Under the pieces are notes generated by a model. The model was given only the letters and a program-made list of their open reading frames with translations, was not told the origin of the DNA and did no database searches. Shown in pieces: positions 48,010 through 55,242 of a DNA stretch of 64,000 bases. This stretch comes from Metabacillus sp. KUDC1714 (GTDB lineage: Bacteria; Bacillota; Bacilli; Bacillales; Bacillaceae): assembly GCF_014217835.1 (NCBI RefSeq), contig NZ_CP055263.1, positions 372,001 to 436,000 on the forward strand. The letters run 5' to 3'. Position 1 is the first letter of the stretch. Each line of letters opens with the position of its first letter. A program made the position numbers and the translations under genes.

Positions 48010-49458
48010 CTAGTCATTTGTTTTATTATCCTTGTATTTTTTTATTCGATCAAATAATTTCTTTTTTTCCAACTCAAATTGTTCACGATCAAGTGTTGAT
48101 TGACCATCTGTTTGCTCTTGTTCATCATTGTTTAGCTTATTGTTCTCATCTTCATTTAACCAAGAAGGCAGCATTTCTTTACGAATAGGGGCTTTTTTAT
48201 AGGTTGAGGATTTTTTCGTTGTTTTTTCCTCGGCCCATTGTTGGTATTGTCTGTGTTCGTGTTTTGCTAGATCCATTGCAGCCTTCACTGTTGAGATTTG
48301 TTTTCTTATCCAATGACTTGCAATCTTTTGTACATAGGCTCTAGTAAGCTTCATATCGGTTTTTAACATAACATAATAAATAAGTACATTCACGACTCCT
48401 GGCTCAAGCTTTTGCTGAAGCATCACTTCTTCGATGATTTGTAAATCACCAGCACTTGGTGGAACCCCTCCGGAAACATCAGTTAAAAATTGTCTTGGTG
48501 AGATGGTTTCTAATTGATAAATAAGTTCTTCTTCTTGTGTAAGTTGTTTTTTGTCTGTGACTGAACGCAATGAAAGTGGTTGAATCTTATCTAGCAAACC
48601 AGGTAATTCATCACCATGTTGAAATTGATACCAATCTCTTGCAGATTTCCTGAGTAGCTCGATGTCAATATTATCATCCTGATCAATACTGTTCATTAAG
48701 ACATTTTTCATATCTATCGCACTTATTCCGTACAAATAAGAAAGCTTTTTAATTACTTCGCGTACAGTTGGCGTAATTGCCTTTGTTGGAATAATGGCAT
48801 CAGAAAGTCCTGTAATAAACAAGTCGAAGTCAAATACATTATCCGATATTTCCATCGTTGCACGATTATTCGTTTGCATATACTCCCGATTAGATACTAA
48901 AGATAAATCTTCTAATGTTTCATGATTTACTCTGGCAATCATATCAGCGGATTGTCCAGAATCAAAGATATCATTAAAAGATCTCGTAATATCCTTCATC
49001 CCTTCATCCATTTGCTTGTCTGAGAAAAATCGTTTTAATTGTAAAAATTTATTTTTACCTACTCGATTGTAGAGATAAATATTCAACACACCATCTTGAA
49101 AAAACTCATCTGGTCGGAGTGGCGCTTGTAGTTCATATACATATCGTTTAAACTCTTCTGTTTCAATAACAAAGGTTTTTAATAGTCCAAGCCCTTCAAG
49201 TTTTAAACGTTCTCGATAAATATCACGTAAATTACTTTGCATGATCGTCAGTAAACTATGATGTGTCGTTTCCTCACCCCATAACCGACTTTGCTCTAGC
49301 TCCCCCCACAATGTCATATAAAGGCTAAAGCATTTAGTACCAATTAACGGCTGATAAAGTAAAGTTAGGATTTTTCTATCTAAGTCCTGTAGAACAGAGC
49401 TGCTTTTTACTGTATAACGATCAATTGCTAGTAATTCCTTCCAATGCTGCTGATCCAT
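48010..49458 (-). CDS. dnaB: Replication initiation and membrane attachment protein DnaB
   Basis: Firmicute DnaB, a primosome protein unrelated to the E. coli helicase; recruits the helicase loader at oriC and restarts forks. About 482 residues from MDQQHWKELL, where GGAAGG lies ten bases upstream; an ATG six codons earlier has no clear site. Contains two DDBH1/DDBH2-like helical domains (DnaD family) and a Lys/Glu-rich tail. Forms an operon with dnaI, whose start is 27 bases downstream. Confidence 0.93.
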   Translation of the reverse strand: MDQQHWKELLAIDRYTVKSSSVLQDLDRKILTLLYQPLIGTKCFSLYMTLWGELEQSRLWGEETTHHSLLTIMQSNLRDIYRERLKLEGLGLLKTFVIETEEFKRYVYELQAPLRPDEFFQDGVLNIYLYNRVGKNKFLQLKRFFSDKQMDEGMKDITRSFNDIFDSGQSADMIARVNHETLEDLSLVSNREYMQTNNRATMEISDNVFDFDLFITGLSDAIIPTKAITPTVREVIKKLSYLYGISAIDMKNVLMNSIDQDDNIDIELLRKSARDWYQFQHGDELPGLLDKIQPLSLRSVTDKKQLTQEEELIYQLETISPRQFLTDVSGGVPPSAGDLQIIEEVMLQQKLEPGVVNVLIYYVMLKTDMKLTRAYVQKIASHWIRKQISTVKAAMDLAKHEHRQYQQWAEEKTTKKSSTYKKAPIRKEMLPSWLNEDENNKLNNDEQEQTDGQSTLDREQFELEKKKLFDRIKKYKDNKTND

Positions 49459-49483
49459 CCCTTTCAAACCTTCCATTTAAAAA

Positions 49484-49694
49484 TGCGGAAGCGCCTTGCT
49501 CAGGAGACGCTGTAACTGGACACTAAATCTAATGCACATTTTTCATAGCATTTGAGATACTGCCATTTCAAAAACAAAAGCGCAAGCGCCTTGAACAGCC
49601 TCAGGCAAATAAGATGATATAGAATAGAAAGCGTTCTTTGCCTTCAATTCTAAATTAGCTAGACCCTAGAGGGGCTAGGCGCTGGAGCTGGATG
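49484..49694 (+). repeat. Two copies of dispersed repeat family B between nrdR and dnaB
   Basis: A short, decayed copy (49484-49525, AATGCGGAAGCGCCTTG to AACTGGACAC) and a fuller 119-bp copy (49576-49694, AAAAGCGCAAGCGCCTTG to GGCGCTGGAGCTGGATG). The full copy aligns over its length with the one at 63663-63786, including an inner hairpin region AATAGAA...TTCAATTCT. No coding capacity. Confidence 0.7.
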
Positions 49695-49735
49695 TCGTGC
49701 GCTTATCCACAGTTTAAGAATTTTATCCTAAACGA

Positions 49736-49774
49736 TGAAAAAAGAGCTTGAAGAAATGTTTCTTCATTAGCTCT
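49736..49774 (-). terminator. Terminator of nrdR
   Basis: Stem AGAGCT..TGAAGAAA/TTTCTTCA..AGCTCT followed by T6 on the minus strand. Confidence 0.85.
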
Positions 49775-49785
49775 CTTTTCCATAC

Positions 49786-50244
49786 TTATCGTACTTTTTT
49801 TATTAAATCAGTTAGTTCTTCAATAAAAACATTAATATCTTTGAATTGGCGATAAACGGACGCAAATCGAACATAAGCAACCTCATCAATTCTGGCAAGC
49901 CTGTCCATCACCATTTCTCCTACAAGCTCGCTATTTACTTCTGAGACTCCTTGATTTCTTAGTTCTTTTTCGATTTCATGAACAATATCCTCTAATTTTT
50001 GCAAGGGTACGGGACGCTTTTCACAGGCCTTGATTAGTCCTCTTAATATTTTATCCCGACTAAACTCTTCCCTTGTTCCTTCTTTTTTCACAACAATTAA
50101 AGGGAATTCCTCCACCTTTTCAAACGTTGTAAAACGGTATTGACATTCCTCACATTCACGACGTCTTCTTATCGATCTGAGGTCATCTACAGGTCTTGAG
50201 TCAAGAACTCTTGTACCATTATGCTGACACGAAGGACATTTCAT
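49786..50244 (-). CDS. nrdR: Transcriptional repressor NrdR
   Basis: Represses ribonucleotide reductase genes, sensing dATP/ATP. The 152 residues begin [17 protein letters not shown] with a zinc ribbon (CPSC and CEEC), then an ATP-cone domain (about 49-139) with [20 protein letters not shown]. Start placed at MKCPSC, after TTGGAG. Upstream of the dnaB-dnaI pair as in B. subtilis (ytcG). Confidence 0.96.
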   Translation of the reverse strand: MKCPSCQHNGTRVLDSRPVDDLRSIRRRRECEECQYRFTTFEKVEEFPLIVVKKEGTREEFSRDKILRGLIKACEKRPVPLQKLEDIVHEIEKELRNQGVSEVNSELVGEMVMDRLARIDEVAYVRFASVYRQFKDINVFIEELTDLIKKVR

Positions 50245-50346
50245 ATAACCAACTCCAATCAAAACGTCAAATTCATATGAATAAGGCTATTAATCACGTT
50301 TATAACGGGCTGTAATAGCCTTCCGCACAATTAATGAAGACCGACC

Positions 50347-50745
50347 TTATCTTCCACTTTTCCCTGTACCAACTAACGTTTCTTTCTCATCAAGCTTTTT
50401 ATAAAGCTGAAGGATAATTTTTTTACTAAACCCAAAGTCTGTTGGTAAAAAAGTATTTGTTGTTGCTGTAAAATCAACGGCTGTTTCATATGGACGAACA
50501 GAAATTACGGTTACGATTAAAAAACCTTTTCTCGGTTTGTCAATCGTTACACTCATTTCACCACGTTCTTCTGAAATCGAAGTTACCGTCATACCAGGTA
50601 TTTGTTCAATCAATGAATTTACTGATTGTAAAGCATTCTTATATGTAGTTTTATAATAATGACTTTTCAAATCTGGATTATAATGATTTTCACGTGTTTC
50701 TTGGTGTGTACTAAAGAAATCTTTTAACTTATTTATAAAACTCAT
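50347..50745 (-). CDS. Conserved hypothetical cytosolic protein
   Basis: A 132-residue soluble protein with no signal peptide or membrane segment. Features: a basic/aromatic N-terminus MSFINKLKDFFSTHQ, and an alpha-beta pattern VTSISEERGEMSVTIDKPRKGFLIVTVISVRPYETAVDFTATTNTFLPTDFGFSKK. I do not recognise a named family beyond small conserved Bacillus proteins found at this place. Good ribosome site (AAAAGGGGAA). It stands between speD and nrdR. Confidence 0.75.
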   Translation of the reverse strand: MSFINKLKDFFSTHQETRENHYNPDLKSHYYKTTYKNALQSVNSLIEQIPGMTVTSISEERGEMSVTIDKPRKGFLIVTVISVRPYETAVDFTATTNTFLPTDFGFSKKIILQLYKKLDEKETLVGTGKSGR

Positions 50746-50828
50746 GCGCTCTTTTCCCCTTTTGTTATATTTTATCGGAAAGTGTCCAATGTTATTCTAT
50801 CTCTATCATACTGAAAATTCCCGATAAT

Positions 50829-50861
50829 AAAAAGAGGTGCAGATTAAATAATCAGCACCTC
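50829..50861 (-). terminator. Terminator of speD
   Basis: Perfect 7-bp stem GAGGTGC/GCACCTC with inner TGATTA/TAATCT-like pairs, followed by TTTTTATT on the minus strand. Confidence 0.85.
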
Positions 50862-50879
50862 GGGATATTTGTTTTAATA

Positions 50880-51260
50880 TTAAAGAGCTTTTGCTTGAGC
50901 TTGCTTTACTTGTACTGGTCCCATTCCTCTTGGAATTTCAATATTTTCACGAGTTTGAGCACCTAAAGATTCTGCAATGTGATCTGCAGCAATATTAGGA
51001 TCTAAATCACCGCACGTGTAAACATCAATACTTGCATAGCCATGCTCTGGAAAGCTGTGGATCGTTAAATGTGATTCAGAAATGATGACTACACCACTTA
51101 CTCCTTGAGGAGCAAATTTGTGAAAAGCAACCTCTCTAATTTCAGCACCAGATTTTAACGCAGCATTTACGAATGTTTTTTCAATGTAATCCATATCATT
51201 TAACTTATCAAAATCGCAACCCCATAATTCTTGGATTACGTGTCTACCCATTGTTTCCAT
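50880..51260 (-). CDS. speD: S-adenosylmethionine decarboxylase proenzyme
   Basis: Makes decarboxylated SAM, the aminopropyl donor for spermidine. The 126-residue proenzyme cleaves itself before S63 in [15 protein letters not shown] to form the pyruvoyl cofactor; H68 and C83 (VYTCGDLD) complete the site. The second ATG (METMGRH) gives the family length; an ATG two codons earlier is nearer to AAGGGGGA and could also be used. Confidence 0.96.
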   Translation of the reverse strand: METMGRHVIQELWGCDFDKLNDMDYIEKTFVNAALKSGAEIREVAFHKFAPQGVSGVVIISESHLTIHSFPEHGYASIDVYTCGDLDPNIAADHIAESLGAQTRENIEIPRGMGPVQVKQAQAKAL

Positions 51261-51404
51261 ATTCATGGATCCCCCTTTAACTATTTTTTCACATGAATTC
51301 TTCGCTCAGGTGATATATAACAACTACCACGGGGGAAAGTTAGTCCAGAGAGGTCCTAACCCTTTAAGTAGCCTTAACACCATGGCTTTTATAAGAAGTT
51401 CACG
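51261..51404 (-). promoter_or_regulatory. speD untranslated leader with possible anti-SD
   Basis: The predicted leader is about 145 bases. It contains hairpin AGCC/GGCT, an imperfect hairpin GTTAG..CTAAC, and TCCCCC followed downstream by the ribosome site GGGGGA, which can pair with it. No known riboswitch class is recognised. Confidence 0.4.
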
Positions 51405-51410
51405 AAAAAT

Positions 51411-51439
51411 AGTATACTTTGTTTATTTATGTTTTGCAA
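51411..51439 (-). promoter_or_regulatory. Sigma-A promoter of speD
   Basis: TTGCAA (51434-51439) and TATACT (51411-51416) with a 17-base spacer. Confidence 0.8.
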
Positions 51440-51550
51440 CAAACTTTTTCAAAAAAGTTTGTTAATAGTTAAAGGGTGGAGTTTTAATGTGGTGATACAC
51501 GGTTTATTATTTCCTTTGCATTATTTAATATCCCGAATTAACGTTACATT

Positions 51551-52573
51551 TTATACCTCTAATAAATTTGTCATTTTTTCAGCAACAAACTTCGTTAATT
51601 CTGTTACTCTACATGAATAACCCCATTCATTATCATACCACGCTAACACCTTTACTTTATGACTACCAATTACCATCGTAGATAATCCATCAATTATTGC
51701 AGAATAAGGGTTTGTATTGAAATCGATTGATACTAAAGGTTCAGTTGTATAATCGAGTATGCCACTTAAAGAGCTATTTGCAGCTAGTTTAAACGACATA
51801 TTGATTTCTTCAACAGTTACCTTCTCCTCAACATCGACTACTAAATCTACTAACGATACATTCGGAGTTGGAACTCGTAATGCCATGCCGTGTAGTTTAC
51901 CTTTTAGATGAGGCAATACCAATGATAGCGCCTTTGCAGCTCCTGTAGTTGTCGGAATAATCGATTGGCCACAAGCTCTAGCTCTACGTAAATCCTTATG
52001 TGGATTATCTATGTTTTTTTGATCATTTGTATAGGCGTGAACTGTTGTCATTAAGCCATTTTTAATTCGAAATGATTCGTCAAGAACTTTGATAACAGGT
52101 GCAAGACAATTTGTTGTACATGAGGCATTTGAAATAATCGTATGTTTTTCAGGATCGTATTGCTCCTCATTAACCCCCATAACAATTGTAACATCTTCAT
52201 TTTTACCAGGTGCTGTTAGTATCACTTTTTTTGCTCCAGCTTCAATGTGCAACATCGCTTTTTCTCTTTGATTAAACTTCCCTGTTGCTTCAATTACAAT
52301 ATCCACCCCTAGAGATTTCCAGGGTAATTCTTTAGGGTCACGTTCATTTATAAGTAAAACTTTGTTTCCGTTTACAATTAAATGATCATCATGTGCTATC
52401 ACTTCACCATCAAATTTACCGTGATTTGTATCATATTTAATCAAATGTGCTAGTGTTTCGGCAGGATAACTTGCATTTATGGCCTTTATATTCAAGTCCT
52501 CATTAATCGCTTTCCGAAATACCATTCTCCCAATACGACCAAAACCATTTATCGCAATATTGGCTCTCATCAT
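51551..52573 (-). CDS. gapB: Glyceraldehyde-3-phosphate dehydrogenase, gluconeogenic (GapB)
   Basis: NADP-preferring GAPDH used in gluconeogenesis. 340 residues; Rossmann start INGFGRIGRMVFRKA, catalytic C152 in SNASCTTNCLAP. The segment AINASY replaces the NDLT Asp that favours NAD in glycolytic GapA, in line with NADP use. In B. subtilis the gene is repressed by CcpN on glucose; I did not identify CcpN boxes with confidence. ATG after AGAGGGGA. The 211-base gap upstream is AT-rich. Confidence 0.95.
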   Translation of the reverse strand: MMRANIAINGFGRIGRMVFRKAINEDLNIKAINASYPAETLAHLIKYDTNHGKFDGEVIAHDDHLIVNGNKVLLINERDPKELPWKSLGVDIVIEATGKFNQREKAMLHIEAGAKKVILTAPGKNEDVTIVMGVNEEQYDPEKHTIISNASCTTNCLAPVIKVLDESFRIKNGLMTTVHAYTNDQKNIDNPHKDLRRARACGQSIIPTTTGAAKALSLVLPHLKGKLHGMALRVPTPNVSLVDLVVDVEEKVTVEEINMSFKLAANSSLSGILDYTTEPLVSIDFNTNPYSAIIDGLSTMVIGSHKVKVLAWYDNEWGYSCRVTELTKFVAEKMTNLLEV

Positions 52574-52767
52574 ATTTCCCCTCTCGTTTTATATATGTCA
52601 TACTAATTAATTATTTATTTTAATTTAGTATAACACATTTATTTTTAAAAGCGATATATATTATTACATTTTTTTAATTTAGGCATATTTCATTTATTTT
52701 TATGCTGGGTTTAACTTGGCTTGTTCCATATATACCGCTTAGAGCACAGAATATTTTTTTCGATCAC

Positions 52768-52796
52768 AAAAAAAAGAGACCAATTTAATTAGTCTC
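52768..52796 (-). terminator. Terminator overlapping the coaE 3' end
   Basis: Stem GAGACTAAT/ATTGGTCTC with one mismatch and T8 on the minus strand. The upstream arm includes the last codons and stop of coaE. Confidence 0.85.
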
Positions 52797-53396
52797 CTCA
52801 TTTCCTATCAACTTACTGATCAACTCGTGTACCTGTGCTCTTGTTTCTTCTATTGAACCCTGATTATGAATGATTTCATCTGCGAGCTCAGCTTTTTCCT
52901 TCAAAGGAAGCTGTGAGCCAATTCTTATTTTCGCTTCCTCTTCACTATAACTATTTCTTTTCATTAACCGCTTCAATTGTGTTTCTTCATCAACATACAC
53001 TACTATTATTTCATCCACCATATACGTTAATTTACTTTCAAATAATAAAGGAATATCTAACACAACTATTTTAGCTTGATGTGCTTTTTCTTCCTCAGTT
53101 TGTTTTAACATTTCCTTTCGAACAGCAGGATGGACAATTTTATTTAATTGCTGACGTTTATTTTCCTCAGAAAAAATTAGCGTTCCTAGCTTTTCGCGAT
53201 TAATTGTTTTATCTTCATGTAAAATATCCTGGCCAAACGTTTTAACAATTTGCTCATATGCTGGTTTTCCGATCTCAACTACCTCTCTTGCAATTTGATC
53301 AGCGTCAATCACTCGGATTCCTTGTTTGCGTAACATATCAGAAACTGTACTTTTTCCACTTGCAATACCACCTGTTAAACCAATTACCACTGTCAC
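52785..53396 (-). CDS. coaE: Dephospho-CoA kinase
   Basis: Last step of coenzyme A synthesis. The 203 residues begin with the P-loop GLTGGIASGKSTVSDML and contain the CoaE motif RVIDADQIAREVVE and PLLFESKLTYMVDEIIVVY. GTG start after GGGGGC. Follows ytaF in the polA-mutM-ytaF-coaE order. Confidence 0.95.
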   Translation of the reverse strand: MTVVIGLTGGIASGKSTVSDMLRKQGIRVIDADQIAREVVEIGKPAYEQIVKTFGQDILHEDKTINREKLGTLIFSEENKRQQLNKIVHPAVRKEMLKQTEEEKAHQAKIVVLDIPLLFESKLTYMVDEIIVVYVDEETQLKRLMKRNSYSEEEAKIRIGSQLPLKEKAELADEIIHNQGSIEETRAQVHELISKLIGNEETN

Positions 53397-53450
53397 AATG
53401 ACTTGCCCCCATTATTTCTTAAGAATTTGACCACTGAATGAAGTCTCAGT

Positions 53451-54092
53451 TTATAGTTTCCATATACCTATCATAATTAGAATGATCCCCGGTAGGCAAG
53501 AAAATTTATCTATCCAAGTAAATTTCGAAAAAATATTCCCTGATTTAATCCCAACAAATACAAATAATGAGCTCATACACGCTACTAAAATACTCATAAT
53601 AACTGGCGAATACCCTAATAATGCAGCACCAATCCCAGCACCGAAGGCATCTAATGACAATGCAACACCAAGTAAAAATGCCTCCACTCCTGTGATCGTT
53701 CCTGACTTATCAATATCTGCTGACATTGGTTTTCTAAGGATATTGATAACAATTCCAAGTGTTTTTATCTCAAAATTAATTAATGTTTTTTCTGACTCCA
53801 TCTCATCCTCAGACGTTTCCTTTTCAGGTCTAAAAAATTGATATAACACCCATGCACCAATTAGGACCAAAATGAATCCTCCAAGCTTTTCTGTTACATA
53901 CACCGGAAAAATTCTTGTCAGCAAATCGCCAACTAGCATTGCCACTAACAATGTTGCGGCAGAACAGCAAGCAATAATAAATATTGACTTAAAAGGGATT
54001 CTCATTTTTCTCATACCATACGTAAAACCTACAGAAAAGCTATCTAAGCTTACTGCGAGCGCTAATAATAATAGTGATGCAAATTGAAACAT
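53451..54092 (-). CDS. ytaF: Sporulation membrane protein YtaF (MntP-like)
   Basis: A 213-residue polytopic protein with about six helices in two related halves: LALAVSLDSFSVGFTYG (11-27) and LGVALSLDAFGAGIGAALLG (141-160) share the SLD-F motif of MntP-type and YtaF proteins. Between the halves a cytoplasmic or intermembrane loop holds DIDKSGTITGVE (126-137), a textbook EF-hand loop. Induced in sporulation in B. subtilis, function unknown. ATG after GAAGGGG. Confidence 0.9.
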   Translation of the reverse strand: MFQFASLLLLALAVSLDSFSVGFTYGMRKMRIPFKSIFIIACCSAATLLVAMLVGDLLTRIFPVYVTEKLGGFILVLIGAWVLYQFFRPEKETSEDEMESEKTLINFEIKTLGIVINILRKPMSADIDKSGTITGVEAFLLGVALSLDAFGAGIGAALLGYSPVIMSILVACMSSLFVFVGIKSGNIFSKFTWIDKFSCLPGIILIMIGIWKL

Positions 54093-54302
54093 AAAAGCCT
54101 AGCCCCTTCCTTCTGATTGCTAACATAGTGTATGATAGTCGCCTAGTTAGTGTTAAAGATCGATGAAAAATTTTATAAAAGTTTTGCTGACTTCTTGTAT
54201 TCTTGAAACCTTGGGAAAGTAAATCACTCAATTTTAAATAATTGGCATAGAGTGGCTTTAAGGAATTCGAATAGTACTAAAAATTAAGGATTTAATGCAA
54301 AT

Positions 54303-54342
54303 AAAAAAAGGTAAAAAGCACATAAAGTACTCTTTACCTTTT
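54303..54342 (-). terminator. Terminator of polA-mutM
   Basis: Stem AAGGTAAA/TTTACCTT with inner AGTACT/GTGCTT pairing, followed by T7 on the minus strand, right after the mutM stop. Confidence 0.82.
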
Positions 54343-54345
54343 GGA

Positions 54346-55170
54346 TTACTTTTGACATTTATCACAAAAGTGTGTTCCTCTTCCACCAACGACTGATTTT
54401 GTTAAAGTTGTTCCACATTTTTTACAAGGCTCATTTGTTCTTCCGTATACAAATAATTGAAGTTGGAACATCCCCATTTCACCTTGAGTATTTACATAGG
54501 ATCGAATAGTGCTACCGCCTTTTTCGACAGCTTCCCCAAGAGTTGCAATGATTTCCTTATGTAAAACCCTGCATTCTGCTAATGTTATTTGATTTGCAAT
54601 GCGCTCTGGGTTTATCCCAGCCCGGAACAATGCTTCATCAACATATATATTTCCAAGACCAACCACAACGGTTTGATCTAATAAAGCGGCTTTAATTTTT
54701 CGTGACGTTTTTTTTAAACGTTCACGTAAATAATCTACTGTAAAGCTTTTAGAGAAAGGTTCAGGTCCTAGCTGAGAAAGTGGCAGCTCATTATCTTCTT
54801 CACCCTTTGAAAATAAGTGCATAGTACCAAACTTTCTTACATCTCGGTAGCGCAATTCAGTGCCATCTACAAAGGAAAAAATAACATGTGTATGCTTATC
54901 ATACTCTTCTTCTGGATTATACAATCCATATCGACCTTCCATTCGTAAATGTGAAACTAGAACATAATCGTCAAGGATAAATTTCAAAAATTTCCCTCTA
55001 CGGTTTACATCTTGTATTGTTTGCCCAACTAAGGCATCCTGAAATTGTTCACTTTCTTCAGGTTTTTTAATTATTTTAGGCCAATGAATTGTTACCTTTT
55101 GTATCTTTTTTCCTTGTACTAGCTGAAGCAATGTACGGCGTACTGTTTCAACCTCTGGTAGCTCTGGCAT
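54346..55170 (-). CDS. mutM: Formamidopyrimidine-DNA glycosylase (Fpg)
   Basis: Removes 8-oxoguanine and Fapy lesions with beta,delta-lyase action. The 274 residues start MPELPEVETVRRTL (catalytic P2, E3 after Met removal), have the H2TH region with VVGLGNIYVDEALF, and a C-terminal zinc finger CKKCGTTLTKSVVGGRGTHFC plus C with K/R intercalation. Follows polA by 72 bases. Confidence 0.97.
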   Translation of the reverse strand: MPELPEVETVRRTLLQLVQGKKIQKVTIHWPKIIKKPEESEQFQDALVGQTIQDVNRRGKFLKFILDDYVLVSHLRMEGRYGLYNPEEEYDKHTHVIFSFVDGTELRYRDVRKFGTMHLFSKGEEDNELPLSQLGPEPFSKSFTVDYLRERLKKTSRKIKAALLDQTVVVGLGNIYVDEALFRAGINPERIANQITLAECRVLHKEIIATLGEAVEKGGSTIRSYVNTQGEMGMFQLQLFVYGRTNEPCKKCGTTLTKSVVGGRGTHFCDKCQK

Positions 55171-55242
55171 TCCATCACTTCCTTTTTATTCGGTTTAACG
55201 GTAACTCTTAAGTGAGCTTCAAAACAGGCCACTTGATGGGGT

